NCBI GenBank assembly: GCA_004835665.1
Contig: RBKR01000010.1
Location: forward strand, 1,116,001 to 1,180,000
Reading direction: 5' to 3'
DNA length: 64,000 nucleotides
DNA from: Phoma sp. XZ068
Taxonomy: Eukaryota; Ascomycota; Dothideomycetes; Pleosporales; Didymellaceae
The notes beneath the pieces are model-generated. The model worked only from the letters and a program-made list of their open reading frames with translations. It ran no database searches and had not been told where the DNA came from. Made by a program: the position numbers and the translations under genes. Positions 33,023 through 44,250 of this stretch are shown one piece after another (position 1 is the stretch's first letter; each line of letters starts with the position of its first letter).

Positions 33023-33307
33023 CTACGTGTTCTGGATATCGTAGCAGGCACCCTTGCCGGAATCGTGACAACAATCATAAAACCCGTCGGTCTTCCAGAA
33101 AACACTGCTCACAGTGTCACCACTCCTCCACCACCTTTTTCTGTCTGCGTCATATCCACTACTCCAGAATTTCCTCCCGCAGGCGTAAGTGGGGCCAACT
33201 CCCGGTGAATTGTCACACTTTCCATCACCGGTACACCAGTACGAGACCTCTGCCTGGGTCTGTGCTACCAGCAAAGGCAAGAAAGTCGCTGCGATTCCAA
33301 ATTTCAT
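33023..33307 (-). CDS. Small secreted cysteine-rich protein (94 residues)
   Basis: The frame starts MKFGIAATFLPLLVAQTQA, a classic signal peptide with cleavage expected after AQTQA. The mature part is about 75 residues, rich in G, W and D, with six cysteines arranged as single C, C, C, a CC pair (FYDCCHD) and a final C (GKGACYD). Size, signal peptide and paired cysteines fit a fungal effector-like secreted protein, but I recognise no family, so this is inference from architecture. It sits between two hAT remnants. An upstream in-frame ATG at 33331 would bury the signal peptide and is not preferred. Confidence 0.6.
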   Translation of the reverse strand: MKFGIAATFLPLLVAQTQAEVSYWCTGDGKCDNSPGVGPTYACGRKFWSSGYDADRKRWWRSGDTVSSVFWKTDGFYDCCHDSGKGACYDIQNT

Positions 33308-34195
33308 CCTGTTTGTTCTTTTCAGTACCATTCAACATTATATTATGTGGTGATATACCTGCTAGAGGGAAAACTTGCGAGAAAATAGTAAGGTCAGAGT
33401 TCGATAAAAGAGAGATGGACTATTGGACACAAGCTTGTGATCGATTAGGCATGTCTTGGTAGCGCTAGATTTCTGGTGGAAGACTCACATTTTTAACCAG
33501 GCAGGGAATTTGCTGGTTGTTCGTTACGAAGCAAAAGACAAGGCCTTTTATACTTAGCTGGATGATCCTAGCCAAGAATTTAGAGATATAATCTGCGGGG
33601 GAAGAGTCTGAGCAGGGCCAGTATCCGCATGAGGTGCTGGTATTCGTCGTATATGGTTTGCGGCTGTTGGCGGCTAATTTTTTACCTTCCTCAATAGGAG
33701 TGATAGCCGGATGGAGTCTTCCAATCCTATAAGAGCCAAGAATTCGCTTGTCCTGTTGTGGAAGTGGTTAAATTCGTAAGCGAAAATGGCCTTCGTACTT
33801 CGTATACGGCATTGCAGATATACCTACATCCCGAGAATCGCACCCATAAATCTCGAAAATATCCCGTAACCGCTGCATATGTGACCAGAGACGATGCATC
33901 ATCTGAATGCGACCCATCAGTTTCTGAATAGATTAATTAATTAATTAATCAACCGTCTGTCCATCATCAGGTCATTGGGGGTGAAAGTACGAGATTGAAA
34001 TTGGGAGATAGTAGGACACAGCGTCACGCCCCTTGGCCAGCACAAATCTGTCAGCACCCTTTTGCCAGCTACTCCTTCCGGCATTCTAGTATTTCTCCCA
34101 GGAATATCTTTGATGTTGCATTTATTTAGGGCATCATTGTTTCTTGAATAGATTTTGCTTAAAATACTGTTTAAAGCTCGCTCTACTAATGAACG
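33308..34195. other. AT-rich intergenic region
   Basis: There is no supported gene. A short TTAA run lies at about 33932-33950. The AT richness fits degraded repeat sequence, but I cannot identify its origin. Confidence 0.5.
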
Positions 34196-34200
34196 GAGGA

Positions 34201-34283
34201 CGGAATGAGACCGGTCCGACCATGGTCTCAAAAAATCGTCAGATCAGACCAAGACCAAGTCAGACCAGACCATTCCGATCACT
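34201..34283. repeat. Second GACCA-rich hAT-like terminus
   Basis: The stretch carries repeated GACC/AGACCA motifs and ends CCAGACCATTCCGATCACTG. That is the same end as at 32394 (ATTCCAATCACTG) with one C/T difference. The orientation is the same as the first copy, so it is not simply the opposite end of that element. It may be the edge of a non-autonomous hAT relative. Confidence 0.6.
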
Positions 34284-34647
34284 GGACTAGGGGCAAGAGG
34301 CTTACCGGAAGCACCAGTCAGCTACAACATTTTCACAACCAACACCGCACTCATTCATTTCGTTCTTCAGGCGCATTGCAGTCCTTACTGATCAGTGTTA
34401 GGCCGCCACGGCCCTACCAGCCAACCCAAAGCTCGACCTTGTTCTTGGGCAGCTGAAGACAACGGTATTTGGCCTGGCCTTTGGTGAAGTAGCCGGCTAA
34501 GTCATAGTCACAGACAGTGCCCTTCAACATAAAGCATAACGCATAAAGGTTATATGCTATATCCATTCTTTAACCAATCATATATGCGTTATCCTGTAGT
34601 TATGGGAATAAGTAAATGATAAGTCTTGGCATGGTGTTGCTTTACAT
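34284..34647. other. Short intergenic region with a dispersed repeat
   Basis: There is no gene. A 33-bp motif (34526-34558, beginning AACATAAAGCATAACGCA) recurs at 40664-40696 with two C/T differences. Confidence 0.5.
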
Positions 34648-36960
34648 ATTAATCTCACTGTCGCCTCCGTTGGTTATAACCTTCTCTATATCTCTTGATA
34701 ATCCACTAAACCCTACCCCTGATGTGATATTCTGCCTAATCCAACTCTTTCAGCACTCTAGCAAATCAACTGTATCTCCACCTAGTGAGCACCGAGTCCA
34801 TGAGATCGTACGGCGCGATCCTGAGAATATCCGTTCCGGCTCAGCCGACATTGCTGGGATTGAGAGGATATCAATTGCCATCTTAGAGAGGCGTGGATAG
34901 GCATGTTGTTGCTCCTCTCGTAGCCACCATTCAAGTGCTGTAGTATTTGGAGGAAGTGGAGTAGGGCTACGGCTAATAAAGTCCATAAAGTCGCCATGTG
35001 AAGAGTTGCAAGATCGAGAAGAGGTAAGATCCAGCTCTCTTACACTAAGATTGAACCCTGTAGGCTCCTTTGTGGTGCTTGACGTCTCCCGTAGAGGCTG
35101 TTGAATATCAACATTCTCATACTTCTCCTCCCATAGCTTTTGTGTAGAATCCAACGCCTTCTTATGCCAACTCTTCCTCCAGAACTTCTTAATATATTCC
35201 TTGCGGCGCAAAGGGTGGAGTAGGAGAGCAGCGGCGTAGGCAGGAGAGTCTTCAGTTTTTGAAAACCATTTATCAAACGCGTACCAGGCGGTGATGATTG
35301 AGGAGGAGAGACGCGACTTATTGACATGTTTGGCCTAGGCGTAGATATATACATTAGCAAGTAGTAGCCCAAGAAGATTATATATTTACCTTAGACTTCT
35401 CAAAAGTGTCGATTTTATTAATCATCATCTGTAAAGAGCGTCTGATCAAGAGTTGCAGCGTCGCCCTCGGTTGCAATAGTTACTTGCCAAAACGGATCAA
35501 GGAATAAGTGAGTATCTGTAAGGACCTTCCAGTGATCTGGTGATAGGAAGTCCTTACGGAGATCGTCGTAGAACTTCTGTTGATATTGCAGAATTGCCCA
35601 TTGAACCTGGGGTCGTAACGCCTTATTAATGAGAGTATACCAGCTATTCCACCGCGTATCGTTATCAAGGCCTATTGAGACGCCAGCAAGGTCCTTAAAG
35701 TAGTTATACCGCGCTTCTGAGGCGTGAATATGGACAGGGGTGTTGTGGAGGAAGCCTAGAAGGCCAATTTCGCGCCAGCCAGCTGCTTCAAGTTCTTAGT
35801 TCTGTAGAAGGGACGTTAGCTAATATCAACACTGTTAGAGGTTGGCGTACTTCTCTGCTAGAGTCTCATCTAGATTCACCTCATTATTCCTTTCACTCTC
35901 TTGAGTAGCTATATCTATAGCCTCCTTACCCTTTGCGAACATAAATGCTTGGACAGCTAGATTTATAACGTGGCCATGGCAGCGAATTCGGTGCTCAACT
36001 GAATCCTAATTGATGCTATACCCTTGATCCACATCCTTTGAGATATAGCAATTCATCTTGTCATTCGAGCCGTGATTATCACCCGTGAAATAGCCAATCA
36101 TGTTAAATATCCCATAGTTTTGTACAGCTCTCATCACAGCAGCTGCCTGCTCCTCTCCACCATGTCTTCCTCGGTGTTGTGGTAGTGCCAGAAGAGCCTT
36201 ACAAAGCCTCCGGCCGCTATCCACCCAGTGGGCGCAAATAGCTTGAAAACCCTTCTTGTTTGGAGAGGTCCACATATCAACTGTAAAGTGGATAAGCGAG
36301 AGTGATGTGCGTAGTTTATCCTTTAGGATGCTTTTATGGATGCTGTAGGAGTTGCTGACAATTTGCGGTATTACTGAGTGTTGCTAGAGGCCAGCAAAGA
36401 TCTCTTCTACGGTAGGGTCATAAACGCGGCTTGAAGCTCTGGCCATTCAATACATGTAAAGGGTAAGTCTCGAAGCGCTACCAGTTGAGCAATAGCCTCC
36501 TTAAACGCCTCCTTATTGATAGTGCCTCGTGGAACTAGCTCTTCCTTGTCTGCCAGCTTCTTCTTCTGCTTTTGTGCGGCCGCCGCGAATACAGACTCAA
36601 TTCGTATATCCTGCTTCTTCTTTGCCTGGCTTGGTTCAAATGTAACATTGATATGATGGGCATGTGCAAGGTGATATCTTGCTGAGGTTGTATTGTTGAA
36701 CTTGAAAGTCTTTTGGTCGCAATCCTTATGGCCGCAGTACCAAATTCGTCGCTTGTCAAGAGTACGCTCTGGCTTGTTGCCTTGTGGAGAACGTGCGTAT
36801 TGCCAGGTGCCTACGGCCGGACGCTTCCTCTTGCGGGTAATAGTGGTAATAGAGGAGCTTTCAGAGGGGACGCTCCTCGCTTCCGACAGGGCCTATGGAA
36901 GGAGTCTCGTCGTTGAAGGAGTCATTATCAAGGCTTGAAAGTATAGAGGACCTAACATCA
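34648..36960 (-). pseudogene. Decayed hAT-family transposase with BED finger remnant
   Basis: Read right to left, a BED-type zinc finger is visible near 36760-36650 (WYCGHKDCDQKTFKFNN, then YHLAHAHH). It is followed by a linker, the DLWTSPN-equivalent (WTSPNKKGFQAICAHWV near 36275) and GYFTGDNHGSNDKMN. After several stops and frame changes the C-terminal dimerisation domain appears at 35211-34750 (LSIPAMSAEPERIFSGSRRT). It is a different lineage from the plus-strand hAT upstream, since the core motifs differ clearly. No autonomous activity is possible. Confidence 0.8.
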
Positions 36961-37126
36961 TCGTTAGTAGGGTATTGGGAGGTCATATTAATAGTATAAT
37001 GGTAGAGACGTGTGGACAGCTAGTGTCGGGAAAGAGATTGGTGCAAGCATGAAAGGAGGCCAAAACTCTCAATGCAAAAAGTTTTCTTCAATTTGTTGAT
37101 TCATAGTCAAGATCTGAGCGTTCGCG

Positions 37127-37860
37127 ATGCCGAGCAGAAAGCCCAGCGACTCCGGCAAGCAATCTGAGAGGCTCATTCGAGAGCTGAGAGAAGCCATGGG
37201 CCATCTAAGAGCACAAATTGAGCGACAGCCTCCGCAAGCCTCTTCTCGGACTGAAGATGGCATCATGAGCCAAAGCGAGACTTTACGGTCCGTGCAGCCG
37301 CCCCTCGTATTGGCACCTGCAGACGCCTTGTGAGCTTTTCTCCTGGACACCGGTTCAACACTGATCACTCCTAACCAAAGACCAGACCATCAACCGGCCG
37401 CGAATTCCAGAGTAGACCACCTGCCACGCCCGAATTCCCTCAAGAGATATGGGATGAGGTCGCCGCATACCTTCTTCCAGCGTCGGTACTAAGTGCAGCT
37501 GATGTTTTCGGCTTCAAGCCCAGTGCCTAGATTTGGTGTGGACGGCAGTCTTTAAGAACGAAAACTGGCTAGAGAGCTGCAGCGCGAGACACACAAGTAT
37601 CGTGTTGTTAGGTGTTGATCAGACAACCTTACCAAGAAAAGAGCCTGACCTCACCTTGTACTCGCTGTCTTTGACGGCCGGGGTGAGCTCCAGTACGAAG
37701 ATAATCTCCTTCTCTCCAACTTTTGGGAAGGGTCTCTCAGCTTGGAAGAATATCATTTTGAGCAGCTTATGCTTACTGTGACCAGGCTGGATGTTCCTGA
37801 GATTTTGGAGAGGATTTTGTCAAAACTTTGGGGGTGTAAGGGTTGTCTCATTAATCAAGC
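37127..37860 (+). pseudogene. F-box protein pseudogene
   Basis: Exon 1 (37127-37329) starts MPSRKPSDSGKQSERLIREL. A 56-bp intron (37330-37385, GTGAGC..CCTAACC..CAG) joins it in frame to TPEFPQEIWDEVAAYLLP, an F-box-like helix pair. The frame then meets a TAG at 37528-37530. Coding character resumes in another frame as LVWTAVFKNENWLE and IVLLGVD, and again in a third as VFDGRGELQYEDNLLLSNF. At least two indels have therefore broken the gene. F-box proteins link substrates to SCF ubiquitin ligases. I infer this was a single-domain fungal F-box gene. Confidence 0.55.
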
Positions 37861-38680
37861 TGGGCCTGAGACTAAGTAATGACGCTAATTAGTCATGTAG
37901 ACAAGGTCACATGACCGCTGCCTTCATCGCCCATCTTGACAAAAGCTTCATGCATAGGGTATCCAAGACGTAACCCGTTCTAATTTGCGTTCTAGGAAAT
38001 AATTGAGCGCCTGAAAGAGCTATGCTAGTATGATTCCGCTTCACTCGACTACATGGGTCGTCCGTTTGAATGTGGCATCTTGCGTCTCCATAGGTCAGCT
38101 AAATACTGTTGATATATCTACGTGCCGTTGGAGTGTAATCTTGCAATCGCCCAAATGGACCCTGCATTTATACTCTCTAACCACAACCTTATGCCTGTAT
38201 CGCGCTCAGATATATGCCTTGAGTGTATTGGCTGGCTTCCTATCAAATCACGCAATCTTCTTTGCTTGCGGATGTATGCGCTGGATTTGTTGGCCCCACT
38301 TTTTTTGGGTAATGAAACGATGCTGTGCATCTTGTGAGATCTTTCTGCCCGGTCAATTATACCCCAAGGGTCAGTCGAAGTCGACCGAAAACCGCGGGAC
38401 ATAGAGAAAATCAAAACTCTATCATGCGAACACTAAAGTTCGATAGGCATGCTTACATACTGTAGCCTTGGGCTCGCGGAATGGGAACGCGCGACTTTAG
38501 CAGATTATTGAGTTAATTTCATCTCGGTTCACTATGAGATTAGCCACACTAATACAGTAAAGTATGAATGTACACGCTGCATACCGGATCAAAAGACTGT
38601 ACAACCCTCCACATCGGAATTCACCAGGTACCTACATAAACGTCTAAGAAATTCATCAAAAGTCCCCGAGCCGATTTCCC
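37861..38680. other. Intergenic region, no supported gene
   Basis: A 124-codon plus-strand frame (38030-38404) lacks domain similarity and overlaps a minus-strand frame of similar length. I treat both as chance. Nothing else is evident. Confidence 0.5.
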
Positions 38681-39722
38681 TCACGAGAATTCGGTCAAAA
38701 AGATCTTCTTCCCAAACACATGACCCTCATCCCCGTGCGAGATCCTTCTTCCATCGCCATCCATGACCCGTAGCAACGTAGGCCAAATAACAACTTCGGT
38801 CGGATCAAGATGACTCTCCACGCTTCTCCTCTCGAGATAGACACCGATTTGGTGTTCCATCCTTTTGTGACAGTGCTGAGGGCCACGCCAGTCAAATTGC
38901 CAGAAGCAGGGCTGACTAAAGAGCATGAACGCAAACTTTGCGCCTGTCTTAAGAACTTCTCTAAGGTCGTTGAGGCGATAAGTGGAGGTTCGATCTAGTG
39001 CATAGGTTTGGAGTAGGGGCTCGAGATCCTTAAGAGCGCGCTCGATGTTTGCGGTGCGCGAGTCGAAGTAGGTGAATGAGTGGCTAACGTACGCTGTATG
39101 TATGAGAGTTGCTGAGATCTGCTGCCAGCGCGAGAGGAGTGCGAAGTCGACTTTTTCAATTAGTTAATGTGCGCAAGCTTGGAGGCAGTAGCTTACATTG
39201 CGGATGCTCAGCAGCGCCCATCTCGACGGAGAAACTCTGAAAACACTCCACGATCTCTGGAGGCAGAAACGTGCTACCCGGGCTATTACTAGGAGCAGAT
39301 TCGAGGAGCAGACTCCTGCTTAAAATCGTCCAGCCGATACACAAGGAGAGAGCTCCCAATCGGGTAGTTTGATCACTCAGAAGCGCTACGATCTGAGTCC
39401 ATGGGGTGCAAACTCCGAACTTTGCGTGGTTGATGGCTCCTTGAGAAGCGCCCTTGTCTACTTGCTCGAGGGAGTAAAATTTGTGGACATGGGTGATGAT
39501 GGCCTGGTAGAGCGCGGCAAACGTATCTGTTATCGTCGCATCTGAACAGGCTCCGCGGACACCTGCATATAATGGAAGTGTTGTAGGCGAAGCTGTCCTA
39601 GCTACGGTGACCGATGCATGAGGTTGGTTAGTTGCAGCTACTGCGTGTATCTTCTTTTGTCGAAATCTACGCAGAAGTGAGTCGTTCCTGTGACGTGTCT
39701 GAACTCGTAACAGAGTCGGCAT
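38681..39722 (-). CDS. Conserved ascomycete protein of unknown function (two exons)
   Basis: Exon 1 (39722-39197) and exon 2 (39150-38681) are joined by a 46-bp intron (GTAAGC..TTAACTAAT..AAAAAG) with the frame kept, giving 331 residues. Conserved-looking blocks are DTFAALYQAIITHVHKFYS, LCIGWTILSRSLLLE, SNSPGSTFLPPEIVECFQS, FTYFDSRTANIERALKDL and a C-terminal FGKKIFLTEFS. The last resembles the GKK-(R/Y)-L-E-S endings I associate with a family common in Dothideomycetes and Sordariomycetes. It is helical with no signal peptide. The function is not known to me. The start ATG is the first in frame; the amino 40 residues are basic and might be an artefact if a further exon exists. Confidence 0.7.
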
Positions 39723-40099
39723 ATGAGGCTTGAGCTTCGACCATTTTGACTAATCGTGGGTAATTGTACCCTCACGAGCAGCAAGCGACGCTGACGAATA
39801 TATAACGTGGACCGATATTATCGAGGTTGGGAAAATTAAAGTGGGTTGATGTCTTAGTCAAGCGTCCAAATCCGGAATGCTTAACCAAGACTTATGTTCC
39901 ATTCGGGATTCAAGCAGCCGAGACACTGTGTTCTTTCACCGTTCCAGGAATGTTCGCGGCCCAGATTGAGTTGCTTGGAATGCCCTGTAATGAACAAAGG
40001 ATCGAAGCCCGACCTCCATAGAACGCAGGAGACAGAAATGGTCACTTGCTTCCGACGGGTGTTGTTGCTAGGAACGGCAAATGCTGGCAACCCATGATG
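39723..40099. other. Intergenic region
   Basis: Short opposing frames at 39827-40097 overlap each other without domain support. The part next to 39722 should contain the promoter of the minus-strand gene. Confidence 0.4.
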
Positions 40100-40660
40100 T
40101 AGTCAGGACGCAATTTGGTTTCGGGCCGCACAGGCGTGTTGCAGATGTGACTACTCTAGGAACAACTGTTGAGACAATGGCCCGACCTGGACTTGACCAT
40201 GAGACTGCCGTGCAGCCTCTTGCTCTACCTCGCACTCGAGCTTCCACATTCTTCTTAGTAGTTGCCTTGAGGTATCTCCCTTTCGCTCCATGCTTGTTCC
40301 TCATGATCATAACATCAGATTTTCCCGTTGTCAGTTCGCCAGCTTTAAGCTTGTCCTCTTCTGGCCGGAACTTGTTGAGGAAGTCGACTGGAGCCTGAGA
40401 CGTGCGACTTTTACGCTATGGTTGATTTTTAGATACTTGTCTCTAGGGATCGCATAGGGGCTTTTCGATTTGACAACTGAAAACAGTCTCCGATAGAATT
40501 TCATGCGAAAGGCACCTTCTCGCCCGTAGGCTCGATAGTAAGGTAGTTGCCGCTGTTTGTGATCAAGACGAATATGCCATCGCCAACGCCGACCAAAGCG
40601 TATTCACTGAGTCTGCGAATACTTTGATCACCGGAAGTATCCGCGATGAGGTCAGAGCTG
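40100..40660 (-). pseudogene. Decayed coding fragment, family not identified
   Basis: Read right to left, three consecutive segments in different frames have clear protein character. They are EYALVGVGDGIFVLITNSGN, then FRMKFYRRLFSVVKSKSPYA with RDKYLKINHSVKVARLRLQ, then VDFLNKFRPEEDKLKAGELT leading to MIMRNKHGAKGRYLKATTKK. A stop and a short deletion separate them. The segments look like one carboxy-terminal region broken by indels. I have seen similar blocks in fungal proteins but cannot name the family. It ends upstream at the dispersed 33-bp motif (40664-40696). Confidence 0.45.
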
Positions 40661-40696
40661 TTAAACATAAAGCATAACGCACAAAGGCTATATGCT

Positions 40697-41242
40697 CACA
40701 ACGTGAAAGAACTTGTGGCTTATCAGAACTGCACCATACCACCGCAAGCTCTGTCACGTTCATTTCGGACGCAAAAGTAAATTGACGAGCCAGACCTAAA
40801 ACTTTTTGTGCTTGATCTGTTGCAAAGACGCGCTGATGTCGCGACGATTTCGTGTTGACGAATTACACGCTAAGCCATGTTGAGTGATTAATACCCGCTA
40901 GCACTAGCGTTGGGGACAAATCTCATCTTGGGGACAAATCTCAAAACCTTGTGGACAAATCTCAGCAGCCAACTGGTTAAGCAGCCGTCAGCGTACCAGA
41001 GTCTTTTTCAGCCAATCTGACAGAGGCTATTAGTAACCATATCTCCTCTGATTGGTTAAGAAAGATTTTGGTCGGCTAATACGAGTTGCCCTTTTAATCC
41101 CCACCCCAGCCGCCTCCCAAAAGCAAAACCATGACCTAACTAACTCGAAACATTGCTTTTGTATGCCGTATTTATTCAGGCATGGCCCCGTCCTTGCCGA
41201 TCTTACTCTCCTTTACAATCACCCATAAATAAGGCAGTTCGA
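40697..41242. other. Intergenic region with an imperfect short repeat
   Basis: Three closely spaced copies of a GGGGACAAATCTCA-like motif lie near 40912-40962. No gene is visible. The end of the interval should carry the promoter of the rhodopsin-domain gene. Confidence 0.5.
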
Positions 41243-42681
41243 ATGCCAGCTATGCATCCGCTTCCGCCTGATATCGCCGGTCAGAACAAAGGCCCTGCCA
41301 TGATGGCAGTTATGTACTCATTCACCGCCCTTTCATCCCTCACTGTCGTAGGCAGGATCTTTTCAAGGCATAGGAAGCTGGGTCACTTAGCCATCGATGA
41401 CTATGTCATAATTCTGTCTCTTGTCGGTTCCCTGTTCTCTTGCTCTATGATGCAGTCACCCCACTCCAGTTACCACAGGCGAGAGAACATGAACAACTGC
41501 TGAACGCTCAATAGGGGTTCGTATTCACCTACGTAGGTTGCTGGACTGTCGCCATTTTAGCCGGCAGCGGCCGCCACGAGGCGACTCTGGCCGTCGCCGA
41601 TCTCGAGCGTGCTATGTTCTTCACCATGGTCGGCCTGGTCCCAGGCGTGCTGTCGCTCGCGCTACCCAAGTTCGCCGTCGTCAGTCTACTCGTCAAGATC
41701 CTCTTCCCATCACCCCGGCACGTGCGGTTGCTTTGGGGCCTCGCAATCGCGAACCTTGTCGTCATGCTCGGCGCCTTCGGCTTCCACTTCTCAGAGTGTG
41801 ACCCGCCATCGGCCCGATGGACTGTATATGCCCCTGCTAAGTGCCGTAGCTCGACTGCCACAATCGTCTATTCGGTTGTTGTGGGATGTAAGCGGGCCCT
41901 TATTCTCGAGAGCGAAGGGAGAGCTGTCCGATGTACTAATGGACAAATGGCAGCATTTTCGGCTGTGGTCGACTTCTACCTCGCTATATACCCAGCGATA
42001 GTGCTATGGTCACTACGCATGCATCTGAAAAAGAAACTGGCCCTCAGCGTTGCCCTTGGCTTCGGTGCCTGGTTGGTATCCTGCCGCGAGGTGCTACCCC
42101 TCAAGTCTCGACATGGGCTGATATCCACCCTCAGTGCTGGCTGTGCCGCCGTACGCAAGGTCACGATAGTTCCAAGTATGGGAGACGGTACAGATTATAC
42201 TTGTGAGCTCGCAGGCTCCGCTTAACAGCACAACACCGGCACCCTTACTGACGACGTCCTGTGTGACCAGATGCTTCAGGGAGCCTTGTGATATGGATAT
42301 GGTAAGTAGTCTTCCTGGTGCAATTTAGCATGTTGCCGCTGAAGTATTCCCATTATTCAAAGTGTCGAGACAAACAGTGTCATAATCGCCGCCTGCATCC
42401 CGATGCTCTTGCCCTTTCTTGAACTATTACTCGGGAAGAAATTCTTGTCCGCGCCGCGTCCATCGTCCTTGAGTCGAATAAGTGACGCAAGGCCTGGAAG
42501 CAGGACGACAAATACCGCAGCAACCAATAAGTCAGTCGAGATAGAGAAGCGGAGAACAAGCGACGAGGTGGAAGAACGTATGGGGTCCGTCCTGCTCCTT
42601 GAGGAAGCGAGCCAGGATGAGGAACGCGGCAGGGACCAAACGGCGGACAATATTCGTCAACGCAAGCCACAGCCTACGTAG
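41243..42681 (+). CDS. Rhodopsin-domain (PTH11-like) integral membrane protein, six exons
   Basis: Proposed exons are 41243-41422, 41515-41887, 41954-42071, 42135-42202, 42280-42301 and 42363-42681. The total is 1080 nt and every junction keeps frame, giving 359 residues. Family hallmarks in order are GRIFSRHRKLGHLAIDDYVI, FVFTYVGCW with GSGRHEATL, FFTMVGLVPGVLSLALPKFA, FHFSECDPP, SAVVDFYLAIYPAIVLWSL, LKKKLALSVALGFGAC and VETNSVIIAACIPMLLP. These are typical of seven-helix fungal rhodopsin-domain proteins related to PTH11 receptors. The tail is hydrophilic. Introns 2, 4 and 5 have good GTAAGC/GTGAGC/GTAAGT donors. Donors of introns 1 (GTCGGT) and 3 (GTTGGT) are weak, so those joins are less sure. 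Confidence 0.7.
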
Positions 42682-42949
42682 TATGCTATTATTCAAACTC
42701 CACCCGACATTGCGCAATAAGCAATTTAATATATTACGCAGTTAAAGCGCACGCCGGAGCATTTTCTCTTTCGATGCAGAGAATAGACGGCATACCGAGC
42801 CGAAATGTTGCAGTGCACCGAGACACAAAGAGGAAATCTCTCGTTCTTCCTGGGAGGAAAATCACCATCAGACGATGCAAAATGGACGGCAAATATGGAC
42901 GCAGCCGCGCGACCAATGTTTCCAATGGGCGGTCAGACTGGACTGGTGC

Positions 42950-43951
42950 CAAGATATTTATCTCATCTCCGTACGCCCGCTTCAATAGTGAGAAGCACAC
43001 CACATCAAGCGGCTGCAGCAGGTGTGACGAATGAGGAGGCATGCAGAGAACAATAATCTTCTCCTCCTTGCAGATTTTGTGGAATTCGTACGTGTTGTGG
43101 CTCTCGTGGCCGTCAACAATCAGCAGCCGGTGCGTGCCTATAGTACGCGCCTTTGTATGTGCGTGAAAGTGCTTTAACCACGCAATAGCAAGCTCGTTCG
43201 ACGTCCAGCCGTTAGGGCTAGTCTTAAGAATCCAGTCGCGAGGTAGGTCGTGGAACCAGGAGGAGATAAGCACCCTGCCAGCGAAGACGACGAATGGTGG
43301 GATTGCCCACCCAGCTGCATTGATGCCCTGGATCACTGTAACCCATTCGCGATTGCCTGGCTGAATCCTCTTTGGTTTGCCACGCTTCTCAGAGCCTGTA
43401 AAGACCATCTAACCTTTAATCTGACCCATCATGAAGCCTGTCTCGTCAAAGTTGTACGTGTCTTCGTCTAGGATGCCGTACTTCTCCTTGACAGACTGAA
43501 CAAGCGTGAACCAGGGACTTATAACGCGTCGATCTTCGTTAAGAGCTCGCTGGTGATCGTACGGACGACTCCGTCGAAGCTTGATCTCAGGTGTACGCTT
43601 GGTGAAGTTATCAACCCAGTGCTTGCCAACAGGCTGTTCACCACGCTCTGCTAGCAGATCACTAGCCATATCTTGAACCATAGCCCTTGTAGCCCCAATC
43701 CCTCGTGAATCTAGGTCAAGTGTGTATCTAACTATTGACTCCTCTTCTAGCTTGGTCAGCCTCTTTGAATTGGGCTCGCGATCGCGTCGTGATAGAGCTC
43801 CAGCGCGTCGGGCTTGGATAGTGCTTCGGGGAACATCGTAGGCTGCTGCAGCGCGTCTTTCGCTCTCAATCTCGTCTTGTTTAATTGCTAAGATAGCAAG
43901 CTGTAGTGATCCTTCAGTATAGGTCTTTTGCACGTTGCGTTGTGGAGGCAT
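42950..43951 (-). pseudogene. Fot1/pogo-type transposase with in-frame stop and lost C-terminus
   Basis: It starts MPPQRNVQKTYTEGSLQLA, with a psq-type helix-turn-helix (AAAAYDVPRSTIQARRAGAL) and a second HTH (KLEEESIVRYTLDLDSRG). The DDE domain has YNFDETGFMMGQI and LLIVDGHESH, then LLQPLDVVCFSLLKRAYGDE. A TAG at 43409-43411 interrupts GQIKG-MVFTG, where CAG would fit the family. Transposase similarity ends near 42950; the frame runs on to 42734 in unrelated sequence. It is a truncated copy next to the rhodopsin gene. Confidence 0.85.
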
Positions 43952-44210
43952 CACGGTTGAAAGCTGATGGGTGCAGAATCTTGGTGGGGTGGCCGGCTCG
44001 CTTGGGGTAGCCAGCTCGCTTGGGAAACACGTTAATATCTTATGTGTCGGTATACACATACCCCATCGTCTGAGGCGGCTTGATGCTGCCTTACGTACCG
44101 CCTCGATCCTACTTCGGTCCGACTCGCACCGAGCCCATGTATACCTTCGTAGCACCCACGTTCATAGAGAGAATATATACCAATACCAAGACACCAGAAG
44201 AACCTCGTTG

Positions 44211-44250
44211 TTGTTATCACCCCGTACGATCGTACAAAGGCCTACCAACA
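44211..44250 (+). repeat. 40-bp segment identical to one at 54678-54717
   Basis: It starts TTGTTATCACCCCGTACGAT and contains the palindrome GTACGATCGTAC. The TGTTATCACC start is LTR-like. The flanks on both sides differ between the two copies, so only a terminus or short element is shared. Confidence 0.8.

Noticed and set aside
38030..38404. 124-codon plus-strand frame
   Set aside because: No domain, an overlapping antisense frame of equal length, and no start context worth noting.
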